Below are positions 1 through 9,690 of a stretch of DNA of 64,000 bases, in pieces. The translations under genes and the position numbers were made by a program. The notes below the pieces were generated by a model that was not told where the DNA came from, did not search any database, and saw only the letters and a program-made list of their open reading frames with translations. Where the stretch lies: the NCBI RefSeq assembly GCF_900109095.1, contig NZ_FNYZ01000002.1, positions 348,165 to 412,164 on the forward strand, read 5' to 3'. The stretch comes from Sphingobium sp. AP50. GTDB taxonomy: Bacteria; Pseudomonadota; Alphaproteobacteria; Sphingomonadales; Sphingomonadaceae. Numbering within the stretch: position 1 is the first letter of the stretch; each line of letters opens with the position of its first letter.

Positions 1-692
1 GTTTCGACACGCCGGTCATGCATGGCGAAGTGCCGACCGCCCGCTGCCTCATCCTGGTGACGCCCGACGCGCAGCGCACGATGAACACCTTCCTGGGCGC
101 ATCGCAGTTCCTGCCCGAAGCGGCGGTCGATTTCGACCTGATCCGGTCGGCGAAGATCCTGTATCTGGAAGGCTATCTGTGGGACCCCGAACAGCCCCGT
201 GCGGCGATGCGCGCGGCGATCGACGCGGCGCGCGGCGCGGGCCGCAAGGTCGCCTTCACCCTGTCCGACAATTTCGTGATCGACCGGCATCGCGCCGACT
301 TCATCGACCTGATCGACAATGGCCAGATCGACATCCTCTTTTCCAACGAAGGCGAAATCCAGTCGCTGGCGCAGGTCGATGATTTCGACGCCGCGCTGGC
401 CCGCTTCGCCGACAAGGTGCCGGTGCTGGTGTCGACCCGCAGCGAAAAGGGGGCGGTCGCCATCGTCGATGGTGTGCGCCATGAAGCGCCGGCCGCGCCG
501 GTGTCGCAGATCATCGACACGACCGGCGCGGGCGACCTGTTCGCCGCCGGCTTCCTGGCCGCGCATATCGACGGCCGCAGCGTCGAGGATGCGCTGGCCC
601 TGGGCGCCGCCGCCGCCGCCGAAGTCATCTCTCACTGGGGCGCGCGCCCCGAGGATGATCTGGGCGTGATCCGCGACACGCTGTTCGCCTGA
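1..692 (+). CDS. Adenosine kinase-like PfkB-family sugar kinase, C-terminal part (5' end outside the window)
   Basis: The reading frame is already open at base 3, so the gene begins before the window; about 229 C-terminal residues are visible. PfkB/ribokinase-family kinases phosphorylate sugars or nucleosides with ATP. The diagnostic second PfkB signature (DTTGAGD, with the catalytic Asp and anion-hole glycines) is encoded near 516-536, followed by the usual alanine-rich helix (ALALGAAAAAEV). The region before it (NEGEI, about 345-360) fits the adenosine-kinase-like branch common next to DNA repair or housekeeping genes in alphaproteobacteria. Adenosine to AMP is the likely reaction, but the substrate is inferred from resemblance only. 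A strong bidirectional terminator follows directly. Confidence 0.85.
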   Translation, partial: FDTPVMHGEVPTARCLILVTPDAQRTMNTFLGASQFLPEAAVDFDLIRSAKILYLEGYLWDPEQPRAAMRAAIDAARGAGRKVAFTLSDNFVIDRHRADFIDLIDNGQIDILFSNEGEIQSLAQVDDFDAALARFADKVPVLVSTRSEKGAVAIVDGVRHEAPAAPVSQIIDTTGAGDLFAAGFLAAHIDGRSVEDALALGAAAAAEVISHWGARPEDDLGVIRDTLFA

Positions 693-700
693 TCTGAACA

Positions 701-738
701 AAAAAGGCCCGCCTCTCCATGGAGAGGCAGGCCTTTTT
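701..738. terminator. Bidirectional intrinsic terminator between convergent genes
   Basis: A perfect 18-base palindrome (711-728, GCCTCTCCATGGAGAGGC) is extended by GGCC pairs and flanked by AAAAA on the left and TTTTT on the right, so it would work as a Rho-independent terminator on either strand. It serves the kinase (+) and the flippase-like gene (-). Confidence 0.92.
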
Positions 739-787
739 CCTATTTTGCTGTCCTACAGCCTGCCGCATCGGCGACAGGGGCAGAAGA

Positions 788-2308
788 TCAGGCCGGTTTC
801 TGCTTTCGAAACAACGCCCGGTCTTCCGAACCGAAGCCCCAACGCCAGATGACGAGGCCATAGGCGCCCAATATCGCCCAGACGCCGACCGCCAGTTCGA
901 CCCATTCGAAACGCTGCGGCAGGGCGACAAAGCCTGCGCCGACGATACAGGCGACCCCCGCCGCGCTCAGCAGCGGCCAGCGCCAGGCGTTGATCGGTGC
1001 ATCCAGCAGGCGCGAGAGCAGGCGCGCCTTGACGAAGGCGCCGAGTCCCAGCGCAAGACAGAGCGCGAGCGCGGGCGCGGCGGCGATCCACATGGGTTCC
1101 ATATGCAGGGCGCGCGCCGCGAAGATCAGCGCGAAGCTGAAGGCCGCCTGACAGCCGATCATGACGAGGGAGATCATCAGGTTGCGATGGCGGGCGATAT
1201 AGACCAGCGCGGATTCGCTAACGACCGCCGTGGCCGCCACCACTTCAGCCAGCAGCAGGAAAGCGAGCGCCCCGGTGCCTCCTACGAAATGCGGGCCGAC
1301 AAGGCCCATCACCGCTTCCCCCGGAATGCCGAGCGCCAAGGCTATGCCCGCCTGCGCGGCAATGATCCAGAAGCCGACCTGGCTGACCTGCTTGGCGATG
1401 GCGGCCAGGTTGTTTTCCGCCAGATTGCGGGTGATGACCGGGCCAAGGATGGGATCGAAGCTGGTCTTGAGCTTCTGCGGCAGGGAGGCGACCTGTTGCG
1501 CGACATAATAGATGCCGACCACCGCCGGGCTGACGAAAAGGCCCAATATCGCCATGTCGAGCCGGCGCGATCCCCATTCCACACCATCCGCCGCCGCCAG
1601 CGGCAGATTGCGCCGGGCGAGGCGCCAGAGCCGACCCGGATCGGGGCGCCAGCCGGTAGGCAGGCCATAATGGCGAATCATCGGAATGATCGAGGCAATG
1701 AAAGCCGCGATCATCGACACGGCATAGGAGAGGATCAGGCCATCGCGCAGCGAATAATAAGCGAAACCGAAGGCGCCGATGCTGATCGCCCATGGCTCGA
1801 TGATCGACCGCGCCCGTACGGTCGCGCCGACATCGAAGCGATAGGCGCAGGCGGCCAGCGCCACATCCGATCCCGCCACGCCGATCACCACCAGCGCCAG
1901 CAACCGGTCCAGCCCGTTGATATTGCTGTTGGGGAACATCGCCTGCGGGAAGGCGATGAGGATCGCAGAGCCGAACAAGGCCGCGAGCAAGGTCACGACC
2001 ATCGCGTCCGTTACGACATGATTATGCGGCCGCTCCGTCTGCGACAGAGCGCCGGCCAGGCCGCGCTTCAGCCCCAGCGTCGCGATCTGGGCGACGAATT
2101 CGACCACCAGCACGGCATAGGCGAAACGGCCCAGCGCTTCGGCGCCATACCAGCGCCCGGCGATGAACAGGAAAGGCAGGCGTGCGGCGAGCCGCAGCAG
2201 GAAACCGAAGACATTGGTTCGCCCGCCCTTGGCCAGAGCGGCGATATCATCCTGATCCTTGGATGGGGGCGCCTCTGTCGCCAACGAACTATCAACCCCT
2301 TGTGTCAT
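788..2308 (-). CDS. Polysaccharide/lipopolysaccharide flippase-like membrane protein (MOP/Wzx-type)
   Basis: A 506-residue polytopic inner-membrane protein with a soluble N-terminal tail of about 30 residues and then roughly a dozen hydrophobic segments (for example FLLRLAARLPFLFIAGRWYG near residues 35-55). Length, topology and the weak internal-repeat look fit oligosaccharide flippases of the MOP superfamily, which move undecaprenyl-linked glycans across the inner membrane. No glycosyltransferase or polymerase gene lies beside it, so its glycan cannot be inferred from context. It sits upstream of nothing in its own strand and ends at the bidirectional terminator. Family call is good; the substrate is unknown. 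Confidence 0.72.
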   Translation of the reverse strand: MTQGVDSSLATEAPPSKDQDDIAALAKGGRTNVFGFLLRLAARLPFLFIAGRWYGAEALGRFAYAVLVVEFVAQIATLGLKRGLAGALSQTERPHNHVVTDAMVVTLLAALFGSAILIAFPQAMFPNSNINGLDRLLALVVIGVAGSDVALAACAYRFDVGATVRARSIIEPWAISIGAFGFAYYSLRDGLILSYAVSMIAAFIASIIPMIRHYGLPTGWRPDPGRLWRLARRNLPLAAADGVEWGSRRLDMAILGLFVSPAVVGIYYVAQQVASLPQKLKTSFDPILGPVITRNLAENNLAAIAKQVSQVGFWIIAAQAGIALALGIPGEAVMGLVGPHFVGGTGALAFLLLAEVVAATAVVSESALVYIARHRNLMISLVMIGCQAAFSFALIFAARALHMEPMWIAAAPALALCLALGLGAFVKARLLSRLLDAPINAWRWPLLSAAGVACIVGAGFVALPQRFEWVELAVGVWAILGAYGLVIWRWGFGSEDRALFRKQKPA

Positions 2309-2362
2309 TCTCTGTTGCTATATCTGTTCGTTGTAGGCGCAATGCGGCGGCAGCGCGACGGG

Positions 2363-3334
2363 TTATTCAGGACGCAGCGGCCGGGCGAGCAGCGCGTCGA
2401 TGACCTGCGCCAATGGTGCAGCATCCGTCAGCAAAGCGCAGACGGCCTCCACCACCGGCATTTCTACGCCCGCCGCGCGGGCGGCATCGCGCAGGACGGG
2501 CGCGGTATGGGCGCCCTCCGCCACGGTACGACGGTTGGAGAGGAGATCGGCGGCGCTTGCCCCCTCGCCCAGTCCCTTGCCGAGCGAGAAGTTGCGCGAA
2601 TTGGTGGAGGAGCAGGTGAGGACCAGATCGCCAAGGCCCGACAGGCCGCCCAGCGTTTCCGCCCGCGCGCCCCGGGCCAGACCGAAACGAGTCATTTCGG
2701 CAAATCCCCGGCTGATGAGCGCCGCACGGGCGTTGAGGCCGAGGCCCGCCCCTTCCGCAACGCCGCAGGCAATGGCGAGCACATTCTTGACCGCGCCCCC
2801 GATTTCCGCGCCGATCACATCGTCCGACAGATAGGGGCGGAAGGACGGGCGGGCGATGCGGGCAGCAAGGCGCTGGCCCAATGCCTTATCCTCGCAGGCG
2901 AGCGTGATGGCGGTCGGCAGGCCTTTCGCCACTTCATGGGCGAAGGTCGGGCCGGAGAGGACGGCGATGGGCGAGGTCGGCTGCGCCTGTTGCGCGACTT
3001 CCGACATCAGCAGGCTGGTGCCCGCCTCTATCCCCTTGGAACAGAGCAGGAGCGGCACGTCGGCGGGCGCCTGCGCCACGACGCTGCGCAGATGCTGGGC
3101 GGGGCTCACCACCAGCAGCATCTCGCAATCGTTCAGGTCTTCCAACGCGCCGGTCGCCCGGATCGAAGGCGAGAGCGGGATATTGGCGAGGTAGAGCGGG
3201 TTTTCATGGACCGCGTTGATCGCGTCCACCACGTCCGGCTCCAGCGCCCAGAGCGCAACTTCCTGCCTGTCGCTGGCCAGCAATTGCGCCAGCGCCGTAC
3301 CCCAGGCGCCTGCGCCGATGACTCCCGCTTTCAT
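2363..3334 (-). CDS. gpsA: Glycerol-3-phosphate dehydrogenase [NAD(P)+]
   Basis: A 323-residue cytoplasmic enzyme that reduces dihydroxyacetone phosphate to sn-glycerol 3-phosphate for phospholipid synthesis. The N-terminal Rossmann motif GAGAWG is at residues 7-12; the active-site lysine lies in GGAVKNV (K183), and the [11 protein letters not shown] stretch near residue 240 is a GpsA hallmark. The frame stays open 50 codons further upstream, but the start at 3334 is chosen because the Rossmann strand (MKAGVIGAG) must be N-terminal and because its ATG overlaps the tsaD stop as ATGA, implying translational coupling. It is the second gene of a tsaD-gpsA operon. Confidence 0.95.
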   Translation of the reverse strand: MKAGVIGAGAWGTALAQLLASDRQEVALWALEPDVVDAINAVHENPLYLANIPLSPSIRATGALEDLNDCEMLLVVSPAQHLRSVVAQAPADVPLLLCSKGIEAGTSLLMSEVAQQAQPTSPIAVLSGPTFAHEVAKGLPTAITLACEDKALGQRLAARIARPSFRPYLSDDVIGAEIGGAVKNVLAIACGVAEGAGLGLNARAALISRGFAEMTRFGLARGARAETLGGLSGLGDLVLTCSSTNSRNFSLGKGLGEGASAADLLSNRRTVAEGAHTAPVLRDAARAAGVEMPVVEAVCALLTDAAPLAQVIDALLARPLRPE

Positions 3335-4365
3335 GCCTTCACTCCTGCACCGCGCGCTTTTTCTGCCGCCGGATCGAGCGGCCAGCGCGGCCGGGCGGGA
3401 AATGTAAGATCGTCGACCAGACCCGCCGCAAAGCGCTCCGCCCCCGCCCAGGCAATCATCGCCGCATTGTCGGTGCACAGCCACATGGGCGGCGCGACGA
3501 AGGGCAGGTCATGATCGGCGGCCAGCGATTCGAGCGCGGCGCGGATCGGCTGGTTTGCGGCCACGCCCCCCGCCACGACCAGCGCGGTGACGCCTTCGCT
3601 CTGCGCCAGCGCCTTGCGCGTGCGGTCGATCAGGCAATCGATCACCGCCTGCTGGAAAGAAGCGGCGATATCTTCGGTCGCATATTGGCCGGACTGGACG
3701 GCGCGCATCACCGCGCTCTTGAGGCCGGCGAAGGAAAAATGCGGTTCGGCCGTGCCGACCAGCGGGCGCGGCAGGGGAACGGCCTTAGCATTGCCCCGCG
3801 CCGCTGCCTTTTCCACCTGCGGGCCACCGGGATAGCCAAGACCGAGCAGCTTGGCGGTCTTGTCGAAGGCTTCGCCCGCCGCATCGTCAATGGTGGTAGC
3901 GAGGCGCACATAGTCGCCCGGCCCCTTCACATGGAGCAACTGGCAATGGCCGCCCGACACGAGCAGCAACAGATAGGGGAATTGCAGGCTCTGGTCGGCG
4001 AGGCGCGGCGAGAGCGCATGCCCCTCCAGATGATTGACCGCCACCAGCGGCTTGCCCGCCGCATGGGCCAGCGCCTTGCCGGTGACGAGGCCGACCATCA
4101 CGCCGCCGATCAGGCCGGGTCCGGCGGTGGCGGCGATCACGTCGACGTCCGCCAGCGTCATCTTCGCATCGGCCAGCGCCGCTTCGATAAGGGGGGCCAG
4201 CACTTCCACATGGGCGCGCGCAGCGATTTCGGGCACGACGCCGCCATAGGGACGATGCGCCTCCTCCTGCGTCGCGAGGCGATGCGCGAGAATCCGCCCG
4301 TCAGCCGTCACCAGCGCCGCTGCGGTTTCATCGCAGCTCGATTCCAGGCCGAGAATGATGGTCAT
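3331..4365 (-). CDS. tsaD: tRNA N6-adenosine threonylcarbamoyltransferase
   Basis: Cytoplasmic ASKHA-fold enzyme (344 residues) that, with TsaB/TsaE, transfers threonylcarbamoyl from TC-AMP to A37 of ANN-decoding tRNAs. Visible features are the N-terminal [15 protein letters not shown] motif, the metal-binding HLEGH (H112, H116), [11 protein letters not shown] and [12 protein letters not shown]. An ATG four codons upstream exists, but the one at 4365 has a GGAAG ribosome site at good spacing while the upstream one has none. It is divergent from hemC (44 bases between starts) and overlaps gpsA by four bases. Confidence 0.96.
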   Translation of the reverse strand: MTIILGLESSCDETAAALVTADGRILAHRLATQEEAHRPYGGVVPEIAARAHVEVLAPLIEAALADAKMTLADVDVIAATAGPGLIGGVMVGLVTGKALAHAAGKPLVAVNHLEGHALSPRLADQSLQFPYLLLLVSGGHCQLLHVKGPGDYVRLATTIDDAAGEAFDKTAKLLGLGYPGGPQVEKAAARGNAKAVPLPRPLVGTAEPHFSFAGLKSAVMRAVQSGQYATEDIAASFQQAVIDCLIDRTRKALAQSEGVTALVVAGGVAANQPIRAALESLAADHDLPFVAPPMWLCTDNAAMIAWAGAERFAAGLVDDLTFPARPRWPLDPAAEKARGAGVKA

Positions 4366-4409
4366 TGCCGCTTCCATCTAATGACGCTGGCCATTAGAGC
4401 AAGCCGCAT

Positions 4410-5336
4410 ATGCTTTTCACCGACCGACCGTTGCGCCTGGGCACCAGGGGATCGCCGCTGGCGCTGGCCCAGGCCCATATGACCGCGCAGGCTTTGCGCG
4501 CCGCCCATGGCTGGGGTTCGGAGGCGATCGAGATCGTCGCCGTGCAGACCAGCGGCGACCGGATACAGAACCGGGCGCTGGCCGAAATCGGCGGCAAGGC
4601 GCTGTGGACCAAGGAACTGGACCGGGCGCTGGTAGAGGGCGAGATCGACTTTGCCGTGCATAGCATGAAGGATGTCGAGACGCTGCGACCGGAGGCCTTC
4701 CATATCGCCGCGATGCTGCCGCGTGCCGATGTGTGCGACAAGCTGGTGGGGGTGGAGAGTTTCGCCGCGCTGCCCGCCAATCCGCTGGTCGGCACCAGTT
4801 CGCCGCGCCGGGCGGCGCAGGTGAAGCGATTGCGCCCCGATGCGACCATCACCCTGTTTCGCGGCAATGTGGCGACGCGGCTGGCCAAGCTGGATATGGG
4901 CGAGGTCCATGCCACCTTGCTGGCGGCGGCGGGCCTTGATCGGCTGGACCAGAGCGATGTCGGCACGCTGATCCCGATCGAGACGATGCTGCCTGCCCCA
5001 TCGCAGGGCGCGGTTGGCATCGAGGCGCTGGCGGACAATGGGCCTGTGCTGGCGGCACTGGATGCGATCAACCACCGCGACACCTATGACGCGGTGATGA
5101 CCGAGCGTGCGGTGCTGCGCGGTCTGGGCGGCACATGCCATTCGCCGATCGCGGCGCTGGCGCTGGTCGAGGGTGACGGCCTGTTCCTGCGCGCCGAGAT
5201 CATCAGCCCGGATGGCAGCGAGACAGTGCGGGAAGAGACGCGGCTGGTACGCGGCGATAATGCGGCGGCAGAGGCGATCGGCCGGACCTTGCTCGATCGC
5301 GCCAGCCCGGCGTTGCGCGCCCTGTTCGAGGCGTGA
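4410..5336 (+). CDS. hemC: Porphobilinogen deaminase (hydroxymethylbilane synthase)
   Basis: Polymerises four porphobilinogens into hydroxymethylbilane in tetrapyrrole synthesis. The 308-residue product has the substrate-binding start LRLGTRGSPLALAQ, the catalytic Asp in AVHSMKD (D88), the conserved GTSSPRRAAQ and RGNVATRL blocks, and the dipyrromethane-cofactor cysteine in GGTCHSPIA (C243). It shares four bases (GTGA) with hemD, so the two steps are co-translated. The divergent arrangement with tsaD is common in alphaproteobacteria. Confidence 0.97.
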   Translation: MLFTDRPLRLGTRGSPLALAQAHMTAQALRAAHGWGSEAIEIVAVQTSGDRIQNRALAEIGGKALWTKELDRALVEGEIDFAVHSMKDVETLRPEAFHIAAMLPRADVCDKLVGVESFAALPANPLVGTSSPRRAAQVKRLRPDATITLFRGNVATRLAKLDMGEVHATLLAAAGLDRLDQSDVGTLIPIETMLPAPSQGAVGIEALADNGPVLAALDAINHRDTYDAVMTERAVLRGLGGTCHSPIAALALVEGDGLFLRAEIISPDGSETVREETRLVRGDNAAAEAIGRTLLDRASPALRALFEA

Positions 5337-6004
5337 GGCGCGTCCTGATCCTGCGGCCGGAACCGGCAGCGGGCAGAACGGCGGAGAAGGCGCGCGGGCT
5401 GGGTATGGACGCGCTGGTGCACCCATTGTTTGCGCCGCAAGTCGTGGCATGGGCGCCGGTCGCGCCGGAAGATTATGACGCGCTGCTGCTGACCAGTGCC
5501 AATGGCGTGCGGCTGGCGGGGCCGGGGCTGCATCGGTATCGCGCCTTGCCGGCCTATGCCGTCGGGGCGAAGACAGCGCAGGCGCTGACCGAGGCCGGTT
5601 TCTCCGATGTCGTCGCCGGGACCATGGATGGCAGCGCGATCGCCACACAGATTGCTGCGGACGGGCACCGGCGGGTGCTGCATCTGGCGGGGACGACCGT
5701 CGCGCCCATACAGGCGGGATCGCTCCATATCGACCGGATCGCGGTCTATAGCATGGCCAGCCTGCCGCCCGATCCGGCTTTGCTGGACATGGCCGTACCG
5801 GGATCGATTCTGTTGGTACATTCGCTGCGGGCAGGCGAAAGGCTGGCCGCGCAGATGCCCGAAAGCCGCCGCGGCACGCTGCATGTCATCGCCATCAGCG
5901 CAGCGGCCCTGGCGGCATGCGGCACCGGTTGGGCCAGCGCGCAGGCCGCGGCCCTGCCACAGGATGACGAGGTGCTGGCCCTGGCCCGCCGATTGTGCGA
6001 ATGA
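5333..6004 (+). CDS. hemD: Uroporphyrinogen-III synthase
   Basis: A 223-residue protein starting at a GTG that overlaps the hemC stop. It would close hydroxymethylbilane with D-ring inversion to uroporphyrinogen III. HemD is poorly conserved; supporting marks are the start RVLILRPEPAAGRTAEKA, the TSANGVR motif near residue 58-64 and AVGAKTAQAL, all typical of the two-domain fold, plus the position immediately after hemC. No missing block is seen. Confidence 0.92.
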   Translation: MRRVLILRPEPAAGRTAEKARGLGMDALVHPLFAPQVVAWAPVAPEDYDALLLTSANGVRLAGPGLHRYRALPAYAVGAKTAQALTEAGFSDVVAGTMDGSAIATQIAADGHRRVLHLAGTTVAPIQAGSLHIDRIAVYSMASLPPDPALLDMAVPGSILLVHSLRAGERLAAQMPESRRGTLHVIAISAAALAACGTGWASAQAAALPQDDEVLALARRLCE

Positions 6005-6011
6005 CGAGACG

Positions 6012-6926
6012 ATGACAGACGAAAGGGCCGGCATGAGCGAAGAGGACGGGGTGGCCAGCATCGGTATGACGACGCCACCCGCGCGCCGGCGTAGCATGCT
6101 GCCGCTGCTGATCCTGGCTCTGCTCGCCTTTGCGCTGGGCGTGGTGCTGACCGTCTGGGCCTGGCCGCAGATCCAGCAGCGCTGGGGCGATCCGCAACCG
6201 CAGGCGGCCTTGCCGCAACCTCTTCCCGGCACGATGGGGGCGCTGGCAACCGGTCAGGGCGTGACAATGCGACCGCTGACCGCCGATGCGGCGCAGATGC
6301 TGGACGCGCGCGTCGTGCAACTGGACGAGCGGCTGAACCGGATCAGCGTGGAGGCACAGGCCGCATCGGGTAATGCCACGCGCGCAGAAGGCCTGCTGGT
6401 GGCCTTTGCCGCCCGCCGGGCGCTCGATAGTGGCATGCCGCTTGGTTATATCGAGGGGCAATTGCGACTGCGCTTCGGGCAGGCACAGCCGCGGGCCGTG
6501 GCCGCGATCATCAATGCCGCCCGTGCGCCGATGACATTGGCGGACCTGCGCGGCGGCCTGAACGATATTGCCGATCAGGTGGTCAAGACGCCCGCCGACG
6601 CCAGTTGGTGGACGGCGCTGGAGCATGAGGCGCGCGAACTGGTGACTATCCACCGGGCCTCCACACCATCGCCGCGTCCACAGGCCGCGATGGAGCGGGC
6701 GCTGCGCTATATCGACGGCGGCCGGGTGAGCGCGGCGCTGGCTGAAGTAGAACGCATGCCCGGCAAGGCGGCGGCGGATCGCTGGACGCAGGCGGCACGG
6801 CGCTATCTGGAGGCGCGGCGTGCGCTGGACCTGATCGAAACCGCCGCGATATTGGAGCCGCGCGAATTGCGTGCCCCGGAAACCCCGGCCGCCAGCCAGA
6901 CCGTACCGGCGGCGGCAGCGCCTTGA
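6012..6926 (+). CDS. Mitofilin-like inner-membrane protein downstream of hemD
   Basis: A 304-residue protein with a short cytoplasmic N-terminus, one membrane span (about residues 29-51) and a long periplasmic, largely helical and alanine-rich part. Proteins of this layout follow hemCD in many alphaproteobacteria and are annotated as COG4223/mitofilin-related, bacterial relatives of the mitochondrial MICOS subunit Mic60; a link to membrane shape is suggested for the family, not shown here. The start is uncertain: ATG 6012 follows hemD by seven bases, while ATG 6033 has a better ribosome site (GAAAGGG). Co-transcription with hemCD is likely. Confidence 0.75.
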   Translation: MTDERAGMSEEDGVASIGMTTPPARRRSMLPLLILALLAFALGVVLTVWAWPQIQQRWGDPQPQAALPQPLPGTMGALATGQGVTMRPLTADAAQMLDARVVQLDERLNRISVEAQAASGNATRAEGLLVAFAARRALDSGMPLGYIEGQLRLRFGQAQPRAVAAIINAARAPMTLADLRGGLNDIADQVVKTPADASWWTALEHEARELVTIHRASTPSPRPQAAMERALRYIDGGRVSAALAEVERMPGKAAADRWTQAARRYLEARRALDLIETAAILEPRELRAPETPAASQTVPAAAAP

Positions 6927-7003
6927 AGCAGCGCCACCCCGGCGACTGTCACAAACGACGAACCGTTTGATCTGATCGACAAAAGCCATGGACGCGACGG
7001 TCC

Positions 7004-7801
7004 ATGTCATGGGAATGTCATCTTTCCATCTGGAAAGAGGTTCCTCCTTTCGTGCCCCCCTATGCCGACGCCATTGCCAGTTTCTGGAAAGATCGCCTGA
7101 CCGGTGGTCCGCGCGCGGCCGAGCGGCCGGGCATCCAGCAATTGCTGGCCAATATGTCGGTGCCGTTCGATCTGGCACGCACGCGGGCGCAGGCCCCGAT
7201 GCTGGCGGGCGCGATACGGGGCGATGGGCGGCATATATTGTTGATCCCCGGCCTGCTGGCCTCGGAGCAGCGGATGGAGCCTTTGCGCGCGATTTTGGAA
7301 GCGGCGGGCTATCGCGCCCATGGCTGGGACATGGGGCGCAATTTCGGCCCGAAACCTGACAGTCTGGAGCGGATCGACCAGCGGGTCGACGCGATCCGCC
7401 GGGGCAATGGCGCGCCGGTGACGCTGGTCGGCTGGAGCCTGGGCGGCCTTTATGCCCGCGAATATGCGAAATTTGCTGCCCACAAGGTGGGCGGCGTGGT
7501 GTCGATGGGCACGCCCTTTTCGGGCGATCCGCGCGCCAATCATGCCTGGCGGCTCTATCAGCTGGTGTCAGGCTTTCCGGTCGACCGGCCGCCCTTCCCC
7601 TGCACGCGGGAAGAAAAGCCGCCAGTGCCGACCGTGGCTCTATGGTCGCGCCGGGACGGCGTGATCCTGCCCGAATGCGCGCGCGGCCGTGCCGGTGAGC
7701 GGGACAAGGCGATCGAGGTGGACTGCACCCATATGGGCTTTGCCGCCGCGCCGGAGGGCATAGCGGCAGTAGGCAAGGCGCTGGAGACGATGCGCGGCTG
7801 A
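7004..7801 (+). CDS. Alpha/beta-hydrolase (lipase/esterase-like)
   Basis: A 265-residue hydrolase-fold protein without a signal peptide. The oxyanion region is ILLIPGLLAS (about 78-87), the nucleophile elbow is GWSLGG (S145), and the C-terminal DGVI.P and CTHMGF segments probably carry the acid and histidine. The short distance between VSMGTPF and the catalytic parts resembles triacylglycerol-lipase-like esterases. An in-frame GTG at 7052 preceded by AAAGAGG is an alternative start that would shorten the protein by 16 residues. Substrate unknown. Confidence 0.75.
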   Translation: MSWECHLSIWKEVPPFVPPYADAIASFWKDRLTGGPRAAERPGIQQLLANMSVPFDLARTRAQAPMLAGAIRGDGRHILLIPGLLASEQRMEPLRAILEAAGYRAHGWDMGRNFGPKPDSLERIDQRVDAIRRGNGAPVTLVGWSLGGLYAREYAKFAAHKVGGVVSMGTPFSGDPRANHAWRLYQLVSGFPVDRPPFPCTREEKPPVPTVALWSRRDGVILPECARGRAGERDKAIEVDCTHMGFAAAPEGIAAVGKALETMRG

Positions 7802-7804
7802 GGC

Positions 7805-8335
7805 CTACCAGCTAGGCACAGCGCTTCGTTCCAATGTGTCGCGCAAATCCCGATCCTGATCGACTGTAAGCGAACGCCGGGGCACAAACTGGTACAGCTT
7901 GTCGTTCAGATACAGCAGGTAACATCCGGAAGCCGCAGACCAGCGATGATAACTGCTCCATTCGTTCCGTTGCTGACCATTGGCTGATTGCCAAAAGCAG
8001 GCTTCATCCGACCAGCGGACGAGCATTTCGACCTGCTGCGATCTACTTTGTCGAAACAAACGCGCAACCCGACGCGGAAGCAAAATCAAGGTCAGACCAA
8101 GAAAGAGTAACACGCCCGACAGCGCTATTGCGCCCATATACAAGCCTTGAGCCAAAGCATCGCCCATCGCTTCTCCAAGAAAGAATAGGAGAGCGGCCAT
8201 TGTCAGAAAAGCCATGGCGTAGGCGATCACCAAGCGAATGAAGAAACGACGAGACCGAAGCTGCCGCAGATAATTGGCACGAGCGGCAGTCACGAAATCC
8301 GCGGCTGTTGGTTCAAAACTGATTTGCTCCGCCAT
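7805..8335 (-). CDS. YcxB-like small membrane protein
   Basis: A 176-residue protein with two membrane spans (about 31-54 and 65-87) followed by a soluble domain with alternating W/Y and hydrophobic residues (WSSYHRWSAASGCYLLYLN, then KLYQFVPRRSL). That pattern matches the YcxB-like domain, of unknown function. It is convergent with the hydrolase gene only three bases away, and 18 bases upstream of the gltX stop, so it lies between operons. No functional claim beyond the family is made. Confidence 0.7.
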   Translation of the reverse strand: MAEQISFEPTAADFVTAARANYLRQLRSRRFFIRLVIAYAMAFLTMAALLFFLGEAMGDALAQGLYMGAIALSGVLLFLGLTLILLPRRVARLFRQSRSQQVEMLVRWSDEACFWQSANGQQRNEWSSYHRWSAASGCYLLYLNDKLYQFVPRRSLTVDQDRDLRDTLERSAVPSW

Positions 8336-8353
8336 GCCCGCCTTTTCCCTCTG

Positions 8354-9682
8354 TTAAGCTGCCAAACGGGCCAGCGCCTCTTCCTTCCCGATCAGCGGCA
8401 GAAGCTGGCCCATGTCGGGCCCATGGTCCAAACCGGTCAGCGCGCGGCGCAGGGGCAGGAAGAGTGTCTTGCCCTTGCGGCCCGTTTCTTCCTTCAGCGC
8501 ATTGGTGAGTGTGCGCCAGATGTCTGCATCAAAGGCCGCGGCGCACAGGATGCGGTGGGCGGCGGTCAGGAAATCGCGGTCCTCTTCGGCAACCTCCGGC
8601 GCGTCGATCGGGCCGGTGACGATCCGCCACCAGTCGCCCACGCCCGCGACCGTTTCCAGATTGGGGCGGATCGCATCCCATGCCGCTTCCCCCACGCCTT
8701 CGGGCAGGCGATCGGCGACGGCGGCATAGGGAAGAAGGTGGACGATCTTCTGGTTGAGGGTCGCCAGTTCGGCTTCATCGAAGCGCGCGGGGGCACGGCC
8801 GAAATGGGCGAAGTCGAAGCTGTCGATCAAAGGCCGTATGTCGGCGAAGGGTTCGATCGGCTGAGAGCTACCGAGGCGGGCCAGCAGCGAGGCGATGGCG
8901 GATGGCTCCAGCCCGATCTCGCGGAAATGAGCGACACCGAGCGAACCGAGACGCTTGGACAGTTTGCCTTCGCTACCGGTCAGCAGCGCTTCATGGGCGA
9001 AGGCCGGGAGTGACGCACCGAGCGCCGTGAACATCTGAATCTGGGTCGCGGTGTTGGAGACATGATCCTCACCGCGCAGGACATGGGTGACGCCCATGTC
9101 GACATCATCGATCACCGAGGGGAGCATGTAGAGCCAGGAGCCGTCGGCGCGGCGGATCACCGGGTCGGACAGGAGTTTGGGGTCGAAACGTTGGTCGCCC
9201 CGGATCAGGTCGGTCCAGACGATCGGCTGGTCATGGTCCAGCTTGAAGCGCCAGTGGGGCGTGCGGCCTTCGGCTTCATGGGCGGCGATCTGATCCTGGG
9301 TCAGCGACAGGGCGGCGCGGTCGTAGACCGGCGGCAGGCCACGGCCGAGCAGGATCTTGCGGCGTAGCTCCAGTTCCTGCTGGGTTTCATAGGCCGGGTA
9401 GACATGGCCCGAAGCCTTGAGGGCTTCGAACCGCGCTTCGTAAAGGGCGAAGCGGTCGGACTGTTTTTCCTCGCCATCCCAGCGGAGGCCCAGCCATTGC
9501 AGGTCCGCCTTGATCGACTCCGCATATTCGGGGCGCGAGCGTTCGAGGTCGGTATCGTCGAGGCGCAGCATGAAGCGGCCGCCGGACTTGCGCGCCCACA
9601 GCCAGTTGTGGAGCGCGGCGCGGATGTTACCGACATGGAGGTGGCCGGTCGGCGACGGGGCGAAGCGGGTGATGACGGTCAT
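8354..9682 (-). CDS. gltX: Glutamate--tRNA ligase (short, zinc-free type)
   Basis: Class I aminoacyl-tRNA synthetase of 442 residues that charges tRNA with glutamate. The HIGH-type motif lies in FAPSPTGHLHVGN (about 7-19) and the KMSKS-type motif is KLSKR (240-244). The segment where many GluRS bind zinc (around residues 96-110, AYETQQELELRRK) has no cysteines. It is shorter than the roughly 470-residue form. Alphaproteobacteria often hold two GltX copies, so a second gene may exist elsewhere. The frame is open another 37 codons upstream, through a repeat element; the start at 9682 begins directly at the catalytic fold. Confidence 0.92.
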   Translation of the reverse strand: MTVITRFAPSPTGHLHVGNIRAALHNWLWARKSGGRFMLRLDDTDLERSRPEYAESIKADLQWLGLRWDGEEKQSDRFALYEARFEALKASGHVYPAYETQQELELRRKILLGRGLPPVYDRAALSLTQDQIAAHEAEGRTPHWRFKLDHDQPIVWTDLIRGDQRFDPKLLSDPVIRRADGSWLYMLPSVIDDVDMGVTHVLRGEDHVSNTATQIQMFTALGASLPAFAHEALLTGSEGKLSKRLGSLGVAHFREIGLEPSAIASLLARLGSSQPIEPFADIRPLIDSFDFAHFGRAPARFDEAELATLNQKIVHLLPYAAVADRLPEGVGEAAWDAIRPNLETVAGVGDWWRIVTGPIDAPEVAEEDRDFLTAAHRILCAAAFDADIWRTLTNALKEETGRKGKTLFLPLRRALTGLDHGPDMGQLLPLIGKEEALARLAA

Positions 9683-9690
9683 AAATCCAA

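Noticed and set aside
719..3514. Long + strand open frame of over 900 codons
   Set aside because: It is antisense to the flippase-like gene and gpsA; the protein is Arg/Gln/Asp-rich low-complexity, as expected from the reverse frame of GC-rich coding DNA.
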